Source of the DNA: Peptococcaceae bacterium BRH_c23
Lineage (GTDB): Bacteria > Bacillota_B > Desulfitobacteriia > Desulfitobacteriales > Desulfitobacteriaceae
Length of the DNA stretch: 8,432 nucleotides
Direction of reading: 5' to 3'
NCBI GenBank assembly: GCA_000961805.1
Contig: LADV01000190.1
Span: 1 to 8,432, forward strand
Shown here one piece after another: positions 1 to 7,196 of this stretch (its first letter is position 1; the number at the start of each line of letters is the position of its first letter). The translations under genes and the position numbers were made by a program. Under the pieces are notes generated by a model. That model saw nothing but the letters and a program-made list of their open reading frames with translations, ran no database searches and was not told the origin of the DNA.

Positions 1-1130
1 AAATCTTCTTTACTATGGCCAGCCGAGACCTGGAGTCTGATTCTGGCCTTTCCCTGAGGAACGACAGGATAAGAAAAAGCGATTACATAAACTCCCTTTT
101 CCAGCATCCGTCGAGCAAATTCTGATGCTATTTTAGCATCGTACAGCATAATAGGCACAATAGGATGAGTTCCTGGCAGCACATCTAAACCAGTCTCGGC
201 AATTTGTTCTCTAAAATATTGAGTATTTTCATGCACTTTATCCCGATATACAGTAGAATCGCTTAACATATCCAGTGTTTTGATGGATGCTGCAGCAATG
301 GAAGGTGCCAAAGTATTGGAAAAAAGATAAGGCCTGCTTCTCTGCCGAAGAAGCTGGATTATTTCCTTTTTACCACTGGTATATCCTCCGGACGCACCAC
401 CCAACGCTTTACCCAAGGTGCCAGTAATAATATCCACACGGTCCATCACTCCACAATACTCGTGTGAACCCCGTCCCTTTTCTCCCATAAATCCAACAGC
501 ATGGCTATCATCAACCATAACCAGCGCATCATATTCCTCAGCTAAATCACAAATACCGGATAAATTAGCAATATATCCATCCATAGAGAAGACACCATCG
601 GTAGCAATCAGTTTAATTCTGGCATTACCCGCCTCGATTAGCTTGGCCCTTAAATCTGCCATGTCATTGTTCTTGTATCTCAAACGCTTTGCTTTGGATA
701 AACGAACTCCATCGATAATGCTAGCATGGTTAAGTTCGTCGCTGATAACAGCATCTTCTGCTCCTAATAAAGTTTCAAATAAGCCACCGTTGGCATCAAA
801 ACAAGAGGAATATAAAATGGTGTCCTCCATCCCCAAAAAATCGCTGACCGCGCTCTCTAAGTTTTTATGCACTTCTTGAGTACCGCAAATAAAACGAACG
901 GAGGAAAGACCGAAACCCCACGTATCTATACCCTCTTTTGCCGCAGAAATTAAGTCCGGATTGTTAGATAATCCTAAATAATTGTTAGCACACATATTAA
1001 GTACTTGTTTTTTGTCTTGAGTATCTATTCTGCTACTTTGTGGTGTGGTAATGATCCGCTCTTCCTTATAAGTACCTGCTTCATTTATAGTTTCAATTTC
1101 TTGCTTTATATACTTAACAGCTGTTTTCAT
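1..1130 (-). CDS. kbl: Glycine C-acetyltransferase (2-amino-3-ketobutyrate CoA ligase), C-terminus cut by window edge
   Basis: This PLP enzyme of the alpha-oxoamine synthase family cleaves 2-amino-3-oxobutyrate with CoA into glycine and acetyl-CoA in the cytoplasm. The reading frame is open without interruption from the ATG at 1130 to the window edge, giving 376 residues. The family is about 395-400 long, so roughly the last 20 are outside. Visible motifs are NNYLGLS near residue 50, the cofactor-contacting DDSHAVG with His210, and the PLP lysine in TLGKALGG (Lys241). The 31-residue spacing between this His and Lys is what I recall for the E. coli enzyme. The start is supported by GGAGGG five bases upstream, which overlaps the end of tdh. 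The 16-base gap from tdh indicates one operon and tight coupling of the two steps of threonine breakdown. Related enzymes of the family (8-amino-7-oxononanoate synthase, ALA synthase) are less likely because of the tdh partner. Confidence 0.95.
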   Translation of the reverse strand, partial: MKTAVKYIKQEIETINEAGTYKEERIITTPQSSRIDTQDKKQVLNMCANNYLGLSNNPDLISAAKEGIDTWGFGLSSVRFICGTQEVHKNLESAVSDFLGMEDTILYSSCFDANGGLFETLLGAEDAVISDELNHASIIDGVRLSKAKRLRYKNNDMADLRAKLIEAGNARIKLIATDGVFSMDGYIANLSGICDLAEEYDALVMVDDSHAVGFMGEKGRGSHEYCGVMDRVDIITGTLGKALGGASGGYTSGKKEIIQLLRQRSRPYLFSNTLAPSIAAASIKTLDMLSDSTVYRDKVHENTQYFREQIAETGLDVLPGTHPIVPIMLYDAKIASEFARRMLEKGVYVIAFSYPVVPQGKARIRLQVSAGHSKED

Positions 1131-1146
1131 GATTTCCCTCCACCAA

Positions 1147-2193
1147 CTAGATTTTAGACCAATCCAAAACAACCTTACCCGACATTCCAGAATTCATGGC
1201 TTCAAATCCTTTTTCATAATCTCGAAAATCAAATCTATGGGTTATAATACCGGAAATATCCAAACCACTTTGCAACATAGTGGTCATTTTATACCAGGTC
1301 TCAAACATTTCACGACCATAAATTCCTTTAATCGTTAAACAGCCAAAAACAACCTTATCCCAATCGATGATCGTGTTTGGTTGCTGAATACCCAGCATGG
1401 CAATCTTTCCTCCATGATACATACTCTTGACCATTTCTGCAAAAGCCTGGGGATTTCCAGACATTTCCAACCCTACATCAAACCCTTCCTTCATCCCCAA
1501 TTGCTGCATAACCTCTGATAAGGTTACGTCTTTCGTATTTACCACCATAGTAGCACCCATTTTTTTGGCTAACTGTAACCGATAGTCATTAATATCAGTC
1601 ACGACAACGTGGCGGGCACCAACATGCTTACAAATAGCTGCCGCCATAATGCCAATGGGACCAGCACCCGTGATCAAAACATCTTCCCCTATTAAGTCAA
1701 AGGATAGGGCCGTATGCACCGCATTTCCCAGTGGGTCAAAGCACGAGAGTATATCATCCTCAAGATCCGGACTACACCGCCAAACATTGGTGGCAGGTAT
1801 TGCTAAATATTCCGCGAAGGCACCATCGCGGTTGACTCCCACACCTTTTGTGTTTTTACACAAATGCCTTTTACCCGCCAGGCAATTACGGCAGGCTCCG
1901 CAAACCAAATGACCTTCACCGGATACTCGCTCCCCAATTTCTAAGCCCAGGACATTATCCCCAATATCTGCGATCTCCCCCACAAATTCATGTCCAATAG
2001 TTATGGGTACGGGTATGGTCTTTTGGGACCAAGAATCCCAATTATATATGTGAACATCAGTACCGCAAATGGAGGTTTTCTTAATTTTTACTAAAACATC
2101 GTTATGTCCAATTTGTGGAACAGGAACCTTCTCCAGCCATAATCCTTTTTCAGCTTTGCTCTTGACCAAGGCGAACATTTCTTTATTATTCAA
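1147..2193 (-). CDS. tdh: L-threonine 3-dehydrogenase, zinc-dependent MDR family
   Basis: The enzyme oxidises L-threonine with NAD+ to 2-amino-3-oxobutyrate, which the adjacent kbl product cleaves. With the start used here it has 348 residues (E. coli Tdh has 341). Seen in order: catalytic zinc ligand Cys43 in SICGTDVH, the GHEFVGE motif (His68, Glu69), a structural zinc lobe with four cysteines at about 98, 101, 104 and 112, and a Rossmann motif GAGPIG at about 176-181 followed by VVTDIND, whose acidic residue suits NAD. The start is uncertain. TTG at 2193 has AAGGGTG eight bases upstream and is preferred. ATG at 2178 aligns exactly with the usual family N-terminus (MxALxKxKAExGLW) but lacks a clear ribosome binding site. 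ATG at 2238 would add 15 residues that the family does not have. A promoter and a leader of about 150 bases lie upstream. Confidence 0.95.
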   Translation of the reverse strand: MNNKEMFALVKSKAEKGLWLEKVPVPQIGHNDVLVKIKKTSICGTDVHIYNWDSWSQKTIPVPITIGHEFVGEIADIGDNVLGLEIGERVSGEGHLVCGACRNCLAGKRHLCKNTKGVGVNRDGAFAEYLAIPATNVWRCSPDLEDDILSCFDPLGNAVHTALSFDLIGEDVLITGAGPIGIMAAAICKHVGARHVVVTDINDYRLQLAKKMGATMVVNTKDVTLSEVMQQLGMKEGFDVGLEMSGNPQAFAEMVKSMYHGGKIAMLGIQQPNTIIDWDKVVFGCLTIKGIYGREMFETWYKMTTMLQSGLDISGIITHRFDFRDYEKGFEAMNSGMSGKVVLDWSKI

Positions 2194-2237
2194 TCTCTTC
2201 GCACCCTTTCGTTTATTTACAATAGGTAAAAGAACCA

Positions 2238-2276
2238 TTACGTTCTCATCTCAGCGTTCAGTTTGTCCCTCCTCCT
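2238..2276 (-). promoter_or_regulatory. Strong ribosome binding site with a micro-ORF in the tdh leader
   Basis: AGGAGGAGGG (2276-2267 on the minus strand) is the strongest Shine-Dalgarno match near tdh, yet it does not serve any of the plausible tdh starts. Five bases after it a CTG opens a seven-codon frame (reading L-N-A-E-M-R-T if CTG is decoded normally), which also contains an ATG at 2249. Its TAA overlaps the ATG at 2238 as TAATG, a typical coupling arrangement. It may be a leader peptide that couples translation into an extended tdh, or the relic of an older tdh start displaced by a frameshift. The motif is seen directly; the role is inferred. Confidence 0.4.
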
Positions 2277-2332
2277 GCTTATTTAATACGTTGATAAAAT
2301 CATACCACTAATTCAACCCTTTCAGTCGTAAT

Positions 2333-2602
2333 TCTCTCGAATATTATACCAGTAAGCCTTGGAAGCACGGATCTGCACAAGTTGAATAGTTAATGTATGA
2401 AAATATAAAAGTGTCCATAAGCAAGCTGGCGGACTTTCCACTCATGGGTACGATTCCGTTGGACAGGAAGGTCGCTGAACAGGACTATCGCATGATCGTT
2501 GTTGATCCCTATCTAGTGTTCTACATCCTGGTTATGGAGGATAGTACCGTGGAAGTTCATCGTGTGCTTCACTACAAACAGGATTCCCCCCGTATCCTCT
2601 AA
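2333..2602 (+). pseudogene. RelE/ParE-type toxin remnant, N-terminus lost
   Basis: From ATG 2393 the frame gives 69 residues that match the C-terminal half of RelE/ParE-family toxins (ribosome-dependent nucleases or gyrase poisons). It has the helix with the SxLADFPLMG turn, then YRMIVVDPYLVFYIL and the final strand VEVHRVLHYKQD. Family members are about 90-110 residues, so the first beta-strand and helix are missing. The same frame upstream reads SLEYYTSK, then AQVE, then an in-frame TAG at 2387. This resembles the expected N-terminal region (EYYT..L, then a helix) and suggests a decayed gene rather than a short one. There is no ribosome binding site before ATG 2393 and no antitoxin gene on either side. 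The remnant faces tdh and contains its promoter. It is probably inactive. Confidence 0.6.
2343..2351 (-). promoter_or_regulatory. Extended -10 promoter for tdh-kbl
   Basis: The minus strand reads TGGTATAAT, a perfect TATAAT with the TG of an extended -10 element. No good TTGACA-like -35 is found at 16-18 bases spacing, which fits an extended -10 promoter. It lies about 150 bases upstream of the preferred tdh start and inside the N-terminal remnant of the opposite-strand toxin gene. A weaker TGGTATGAT at 2299-2307 is a second candidate. Confidence 0.5.
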
Positions 2603-2664
2603 ATTTGAGCCAGTAATTTATACCTTTCGTGTTATGGACAAACTCCGACCTTTACAGTCACTTT

Positions 2665-2712
2665 AGCAAATTATAATGGCTATCCAATGCTGGATAGCCA
2701 TTATAATTTGCT
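2665..2712. repeat. 22-bp inverted repeat with 4-base loop, possible bidirectional terminator
   Basis: The left arm (2665-2686) and right arm (2691-2712) are exact reverse complements around the loop ATGC. The stem has a GGCTATCCA core and an AT-rich base (AAATTATAAT on the left, ATTATAATTT on the right). In each direction the 3' side ends in a T-rich tract, as in bidirectional intrinsic terminators. The position fits, downstream of the plus-strand toxin remnant and of the minus-strand debris. The tail is not a clean T run, so a relic of a small palindromic mobile element is the alternative. Confidence 0.6.
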
Positions 2713-3062
2713 GCCATTTCCAATTTGTTTTCCCTTCGAGGGTGTCGTAAATAACGACCCCCTCTTCGATGACTAGTATCGTAGGAGGAAGAAGAACTGG
2801 ATGTTGAATCACTTCATGATAGGTCGTGAGATTTTCGACGAGGAGGATAGCTGTATCGCCGTTTTTGATATAACTCGCACCTTTCTTTTTCGCCGAATAT
2901 CTTGTTTTTCCTTCCTTGAATGCCAAATCTTTCAAAAACTAGATTTTACAATACTTCCTAGCGAAATTGACGATCTATCATTTCTTAGAAATACAATCGA
3001 CACCTTTGCTCTATTTCTAAACGAAGGTAAAGCGTGCGATATATTCAATAACCCATCAGAAC
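2713..3062. other. About 350 bases with no recognisable gene
   Basis: Several overlapping open frames exist on both strands, none convincing. The longest on the minus strand (TTG 2935 to a stop at 2663, 90 residues) contains GDTAILLVENLTTYHEVIQ and a hydrophobic, beta-rich stretch. Its last dozen residues are simply translation of the inverted repeat, and it has no ribosome binding site at a workable distance. A 91-residue plus-strand frame (2801-3076) covers the same bases. I recognise no family in any frame. Since the flanking DNA holds broken genes, this is most likely further decayed coding sequence. Confidence 0.4.
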
Positions 3063-3240
3063 TTAAGCCATTATAAAACTGTCGAAGATAGCTTTTATAT
3101 ATCCGCCTGCATAATTCCCGACCATTGAGCCGAATCCAAGTGAAAGATTCAGCAGACCAAACAGTTTGGCGGTTTTTTCCGGAGGCAGCTGCAACCAATC
3201 CTTCGGTCAGTGTAAATACTGTTTTGGCATCATGTTCGTA
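3063..3240 (-). pseudogene. Fragment of a major facilitator superfamily transporter, frameshifted
   Basis: Two consecutive frames join into a piece that resembles the TM10-TM11 region of an MFS permease. The first reads KTVFTLTEGLVAA and the second PPEKTAKLFGLLNLSLGFGS, then MVGNYAGGYI. The pattern of a PPE-type cytoplasmic loop, then FGLLNLxxGxGSMxG, then GG, is typical of MFS proteins at this point. The switch between frames falls near 3180 and is explained by one extra base. The second frame ends at TAA 3063-3065 shortly afterwards. Only about 60 of the expected roughly 400 residues remain, and there is no start. The gene is dead and its substrate cannot be told. Confidence 0.5.
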
Positions 3241-3271
3241 TTAATTACCGGTTTGTACTAATATTAACGGC

Positions 3272-3527
3272 TCAAGTAGACTCAACTGTAGTCTCATTGA
3301 CTTCCTTTGTAACATGAACTGAAGTAGATACCATCTCTCTCAACTTACACGCTGCTTTGCCCAAATCCCCGATAAGAACGCCTATTTCATCTTTACCACC
3401 TTGAGCATCAATAGCTAAATTACCTTTCCGCAAAAGCTTCGGCGACAACCATTCCTTTGGCAATCGATTGCTTAATCGAACGGATTATTAAAATAGCTAA
3501 TAAAATACTAATAAGTAATTGAAATTG
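3272..3527 (-). pseudogene. Methyl-accepting chemotaxis protein fragment (membrane segment plus HAMP), frameshifted
   Basis: The first frame (from 3527) reads LLISILLAILIIRSIKQSIA and continues as AKGMVVAEAFAE, i.e. the second membrane helix of a chemoreceptor running into the first HAMP helix, and then hits TAA at 3420-3422. The neighbouring frame resumes at once with GNLAIDAQGGKDEIGVLIGD and LGKAACKLREMV, the connector and second HAMP helix, including the conserved DEIG. One surplus base in the AAAGG run (3423-3427) accounts for the break. The frame then ends at 3272 just after the HAMP domain, so the sensor domain and the whole signalling domain are missing. Normal receptors have 500-700 residues. 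This is a non-functional relic. A HAMP histidine kinase is a less likely alternative. Confidence 0.65.
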
Positions 3528-3629
3528 CTAATAAAACTAAAGAATGAGTAAATCCTGGGTCGAGGTTTGTATTGGAACAAGGTAAGAGGCAAGGTTTTTT
3601 ACAATCCTTTTCATGAATGCCCTTTGACA

Positions 3630-4184
3630 TCATTTGGAGACAGACCTTACTAATATTTTTGTTTTAGATCTCGAACTGTTTGTTGAGATTGGTTGAACTA
3701 GAGGATCTACATAAATATTATCCAGCGGCACATTGTTCTGGACGAGCCCATTTATAAGTTTGTCAGCAATTTTTAAGCGGTCATCCATGGTTTCAGGCAT
3801 TCCATCATCGCTCATACAAAGTGCAACAACTTTTAAATCTGTGCCAGCAACGAGAGGAATCAACGCCTCATAGCGCGCCTTTTCCAGGGAGATAGAGTTA
3901 ATCATCGCAATTCCTTTGTGCACTGACAAGGCTTCTTTTATGGCTTTTGGATCGGGGCTGTCAATGCAGCAAGGGCAATCTACGGCTTCCTGAACAGTAT
4001 TGACCAGCCATCTCAGGTATTCTGGTTCCTTACCCACAAAGATACCAACGTTAACATCAATATAATTCGCCCCAGCGTCGAATTCGTCCTTAGCCACCTT
4101 TTGAATATAAGCTGCATCTTGGGCTTTGATAGCCCCTCCAATGGTCTTACGGCTTGCGTTAATTAATTCTCCTACAATTATCAT
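3630..4184 (-). CDS. Methyltetrahydrofolate:corrinoid methyltransferase (MtgA/AcsE type), C-terminally truncated
   Basis: The family has a dihydropteroate-synthase-like TIM barrel that moves a methyl group between the corrinoid cobalt and tetrahydrofolate. The 184 residues begin with GELINASRKTIGGAI and DAGANYIDVNVG, the barrel entrance of this family. Asp75 (CIDSPD), Asn96 (MINSIS) and Asp160 (YVDPLVQPIST) coincide in number with pterin-site residues I recall for acetogen AcsE. Full-length members have about 260-310 residues. Here homology stops after about residue 169, and an unrelated tail of some 15 residues runs to the stop. The last strands are missing, including the region of AcsE Asn199, which contacts the folate N5. 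ATG 4184 has only a weak AGGG upstream. It follows MttB-like copy C by 57 bases, the usual place for mtgA. It is probably inactive, or at best an unstable half-barrel. Confidence 0.8.
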   Translation of the reverse strand: MIIVGELINASRKTIGGAIKAQDAAYIQKVAKDEFDAGANYIDVNVGIFVGKEPEYLRWLVNTVQEAVDCPCCIDSPDPKAIKEALSVHKGIAMINSISLEKARYEALIPLVAGTDLKVVALCMSDDGMPETMDDRLKIADKLINGLVQNNVPLDNIYVDPLVQPISTNSSRSKTKILVRSVSK

Positions 4185-4241
4185 AACTATTACCCTATTT
4201 TTTAGATAGTTACGGGTCTAAACCAATTCATACGTAGATAT

Positions 4242-5669
4242 TCAAGTCAAACTTTCAATTAATTGACTATCATAACCACATTCAAGTAGATACTCAACTA
4301 ACTTTCCCTGTACTTCTGTGGACAGTTCAGGCTTGCAATAACTCGCTAGAAGCTTGTCTTTCTTAGTCTTAATATTATCCATTAGCTTATCGGAAGGATC
4401 GCCGGTTACCGCCCCCCTTAAGCTGATATCAGGTAGAAATGGTTCTTTCCTAAAATGTTTCATGGTATGGTCCGAGGTCAAAAACTGCCCCGCTATGCCT
4501 ATCTCTGTAATCTCATCGACTGCGAGAGTTTCGGTATTGACTTTCACACCGTTAACATAACGTTTAACCATTCCGATGATTTCTAAGTCAGCTATAAATT
4601 TCTCATAGCACATGGAGTTATAACTATCCATGATACCCGAACTTTGGAAAATAAGATTTGTTTTTGCTGAGTAGCTAGCTAGTAAGGTTAACATGCTTTC
4701 GTACCCCGCTTGCACAGACAAGGTCTTTGCATCAGTCAGGGTACCTCCGCCCCGGCAGGGAAGCCCATAGGACTTCGCCAAACGAGCAGCATATTGATAG
4801 GCTAGGGCTCCTTCAGGTGAACCTATTGCAATACTTCCTGTCTTCATGTCGGAGGTGGTTGACTGGGAACCGTAAATTACAGGCGTACCTTTGTTTATCA
4901 TTTGAGCGACAGCAATACCTGCCAGTACCTCCGCATTGGCCAATGCAATTGTACCTGCAAGGGTCATCGGCGCTGTTGTCCCGGCCATTGAAGCGGCGGC
5001 AATGACTACAGGTTGCTTGTATTTATTGAACACCATCATTGTGTCCAACATGTTTGTATCAAACTGAAGCGGTGTATTTGTATTAACAATCGTCAGACAT
5101 CTTGGCTTTTCCGCCAGAGAGATCTTACCACCAAACACTATTCCTAACATGTCCATCAATTGTTCGACTTCTTCAGCTGTGCCTGTACCTGTTATGATAA
5201 CCTTATCGGAATAGACCATTGTTGCATAAAGCATCATAGCAATCGTTGACCGACCGATATCTGTAGGCTGAACGACGATGCCACCATTTACCTTGTAATA
5301 GCTTGACTGGTGATAAAGTTTTAGAAAATTTATGTAATCACTCATCAAAGCTGCATGTTTTGTTCCATCAACTTCGCATACGAAGGAGGAGCCTGACCCT
5401 GGGCAAACTTCAACGTGGTCACCCCCAACTACAAAATCATAGTTCGGATTTCTGGCATGCATCTTAAAATGAGTCGGGGCCTTACTGACCCAATCAATAA
5501 CCTGTGCGCGAGTAAAGAAGGCAGTCTGTCCTTCAATACGGATCCTATTTTGTCGCATAATTTCTAATACTTTAGGATGATGAAACCTCATGCCTGTTTG
5601 TTCCAAAACAGCCATTGATGCTTCATGGATTTTCCTCAGATCATCGTCCATTTCGTCCAATTCAATCAT
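4242..5669 (-). CDS. Trimethylamine methyltransferase (MttB) superfamily protein, pyrrolysine-free, copy C
   Basis: A predicted methylamine or quaternary amine:corrinoid methyltransferase (COG5598, MtgB-like) that would move a methyl group from its substrate to the cobalt of the corrinoid protein. It has 475 residues, normal for the family. The start is ATG 5669, with GGAGGG seven bases upstream. A TTG at 5702 would add 11 residues and has no support. Visible features are the N-terminal helix IHEASMAVLEQTGM, glycine-rich strands in the middle, and LTDAKTLSVQAGYES near residue 311. In true MttB the pyrrolysine is, as I recall, next to this TDAK segment; here a leucine codon precedes it and there is no in-frame amber codon. 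The C-terminal family motif reads GIAGQFLTSDHTMKHFRKE. It is clearly diverged from copies A and B, so a different substrate is likely; the substrate cannot be deduced. Confidence 0.9.
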   Translation of the reverse strand: MIELDEMDDDLRKIHEASMAVLEQTGMRFHHPKVLEIMRQNRIRIEGQTAFFTRAQVIDWVSKAPTHFKMHARNPNYDFVVGGDHVEVCPGSGSSFVCEVDGTKHAALMSDYINFLKLYHQSSYYKVNGGIVVQPTDIGRSTIAMMLYATMVYSDKVIITGTGTAEEVEQLMDMLGIVFGGKISLAEKPRCLTIVNTNTPLQFDTNMLDTMMVFNKYKQPVVIAAASMAGTTAPMTLAGTIALANAEVLAGIAVAQMINKGTPVIYGSQSTTSDMKTGSIAIGSPEGALAYQYAARLAKSYGLPCRGGGTLTDAKTLSVQAGYESMLTLLASYSAKTNLIFQSSGIMDSYNSMCYEKFIADLEIIGMVKRYVNGVKVNTETLAVDEITEIGIAGQFLTSDHTMKHFRKEPFLPDISLRGAVTGDPSDKLMDNIKTKKDKLLASYCKPELSTEVQGKLVEYLLECGYDSQLIESLT

Positions 5670-5712
5670 GTGAGAACCCTCCAGTCCATTTATTAGGTGC
5701 AAATCACTAACC

Positions 5713-5744
5713 TTATATTCTATAGCGCAAGATAGGAACCTCCT
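5713..5744 (-). promoter_or_regulatory. Orphan ribosome binding site with five-codon frame between copies B and C
   Basis: AGGAGG at 5744-5739 is followed eight bases later by TTG 5730 and a frame of only five codons ending in TAA at 5715-5713. It is not in frame with copy C, which has its own GGAGGG and ATG 5669 further on. It may be a leftover initiation site from a lost gene or a translational relay between the two genes. Confidence 0.3.
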
Positions 5745-5759
5745 AACAATGTGCCAGTG

Positions 5760-7178
5760 TTATTCTAATTTTGCTGACCATTTTTCAAGTTCCATGAGAA
5801 TAGTTTTATCTAGTTGAGGCACTAGATGGCTCTCCATAATATTACTTATCTTTTCTTTCACTTTTCCCTTAACTTGAGATTGGTTATTGTTCTGCATATT
5901 CCGGCTAAATAAACTTGGATACCAAACTTTTTTAAAATTACTCAGAGTATGCAGGTTCGTTAGAAAATGTCCTCCAGGCCCTACTTCCATTATCACATCT
6001 AAGGCAAGTTCCTCCGTATTCACCTGAACACCTTGTATATAGTGTTTTAATCCTTCAATGATCTCATCAGCCAATACAACTAATTCTGGTGAGACGCTGT
6101 TACAGTGATCCATTACTCCAACATCATGGACAATATTGGCTTTACTAAGCATTGTAGAGAAAAGTTCCATGGTCGTTTCTGCTACTGCCTGTTCATCAAG
6201 CACTTTAGCATCTGTGCATCCTGCGGTTCCAAAGAAGGGTATACCATAATACGCTGCCAAATCGGAAGACGCTGCGACTAACAGATGAAATTCTGGTGCT
6301 CCATAACTGCCAATTGTTGAGCGCATGTCAAAAACTGAAGGCATAGAACCATAGATAAATGGAGTTCCTTCAGAAACCAACTGGGTAATAACCAAACCAG
6401 TTAATACATCGGCATTACACTGAGCTAGAGTCCCTGCAAAGCTCATGGGAGACGTTCCGCCCATCATACAATAGGGCATATATACCATCGGAATACGATT
6501 TTCTGCGCAAATATAGAGCTTTTCCGTACTCTCCTTGGGATGAGCAAGGGGTGGAATTGGATCACAAAGGTAAAAAATAAACGGCCTTTCTTGAAGGTTT
6601 TTTAATCCATCAGCCACAATAGCAGCGATCTCGATGATATCGTTCAAGGCTTCAATATTATTGGTAGAAAAATTAATGGTTTTACTGAAATGCTTAACTG
6701 TCTCCAAGAACGTGATTTGAGACTGTACTTTAGGTCTCATATCCGATGACATACCCACTGACAAAATAAAGTGAATGTTCGGTAGGTAGTCGGCCAATTT
6801 GCACATCATTGCAGTGTCTTGTCTGAGGAATTTCCGAACGTTTCCCGACAACGGATCAACGAGTTCCAATTGATCCGCATGGGTGCCAAAGTAAACTGGA
6901 TTTACATTGTTAATCTTCATAGAAGGTTCACCATCACGTGTATAAAGCACCAGTTCCTTGGGGACACTTTTCAAGGCTCTTTCCACAAGACCCCTAGGAA
7001 TTGTGGTCAGCCCATCGCTGGTCGTTAGAGCGCCGTTGTCTTGTAGAAGCTTAAGAGCCCTTGCCCCCTCAATTTTCATGCCCACGTTTTCCATGAGATA
7101 TAGACTTGCGTCATGAAGTTGATCAAACTTCTCTTGATCGATGATGGTTAGAGACAAATTGCGTGTTGATGTATTCAT
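5760..7178 (-). CDS. Trimethylamine methyltransferase (MttB) superfamily protein, pyrrolysine-free, copy B
   Basis: A full-length, 472-residue member of the same superfamily as copy C, likewise predicted to methylate the cobalt(I) corrinoid protein from a methylated amine. The ATG at 7178 is preceded by AAAGGGAGG seven bases away. Features: N-terminal QLHDASLYLMENVGMKIEG, a central MMGGTSPMSFAGTLAQCNAD segment, GTAGCTDAKVLDEQ at about 317-330 with Cys321 in front of TDAK and no amber codon, and the C-terminal motif GPGGHFLTNLHT at 400-411. The last 150 or so residues are about 90% identical to copy A upstream, so the two arose by recent duplication. It directly follows the corrinoid gene after a 105-base gap that holds a hairpin. 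Glycine betaine, carnitine or proline betaine are substrates known for relatives; which applies here is unknown. Confidence 0.92.
   Translation of the reverse strand: MNTSTRNLSLTIIDQEKFDQLHDASLYLMENVGMKIEGARALKLLQDNGALTTSDGLTTIPRGLVERALKSVPKELVLYTRDGEPSMKINNVNPVYFGTHADQLELVDPLSGNVRKFLRQDTAMMCKLADYLPNIHFILSVGMSSDMRPKVQSQITFLETVKHFSKTINFSTNNIEALNDIIEIAAIVADGLKNLQERPFIFYLCDPIPPLAHPKESTEKLYICAENRIPMVYMPYCMMGGTSPMSFAGTLAQCNADVLTGLVITQLVSEGTPFIYGSMPSVFDMRSTIGSYGAPEFHLLVAASSDLAAYYGIPFFGTAGCTDAKVLDEQAVAETTMELFSTMLSKANIVHDVGVMDHCNSVSPELVVLADEIIEGLKHYIQGVQVNTEELALDVIMEVGPGGHFLTNLHTLSNFKKVWYPSLFSRNMQNNNQSQVKGKVKEKISNIMESHLVPQLDKTILMELEKWSAKLE
5761..6212. repeat. Long direct repeat, unit 1 (3' part of copy B)
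   Basis: This stretch aligns base for base, without any gap, with 7981-8432 at a constant offset of 2220. I count 37 mismatches in 452 positions, about 92% identity. Mismatches are densest at the 3' end of the genes (17 in the first 120 bases) and nearly vanish toward the other end. The repeat surely continues beyond the window on the copy A side. Confidence 0.95.
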
Positions 7179-7196
7179 TTAATTTCCTCCCTTTAG

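Noticed and set aside
418..879. Plus-strand frame of 153 residues
   Set aside because: It lies antisense to kbl, whose motifs are unmistakable; low-complexity Ser/Pro composition typical of a shadow frame.
2194..2342. Glycine or threonine riboswitch or T-box in the tdh leader
   Set aside because: No convincing conserved core motifs or terminator/antiterminator pair could be found by eye.
2801..3076. Plus-strand frame of 91 residues
   Set aside because: No ribosome binding site, no family resemblance, and its right end overlaps the MFS-like relic read on the other strand.
2932..3198. Minus-strand frame of 88 residues as an intact gene
   Set aside because: It starts inside the transporter relic and carries that frame only for a few codons before the frameshift; the rest is out-of-frame translation.
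3481..3540. AT-rich TTATTAG-like repeats as a tandem repeat or origin element
   Set aside because: They coincide with the Leu/Ile-rich membrane helix of the chemoreceptor relic, so codon composition explains them.
3565..3600. Possible terminator before the T-run at 3595-3600
   Set aside because: The CAAGG motifs there are direct repeats, not inverted ones, so no stem forms.
4242..7178. Pyrrolysine-encoding amber codon in the MttB homologues
   Set aside because: Both full-length frames are continuous through the region around TDAK where I would expect the amber codon, with ordinary Leu or Cys codons there.
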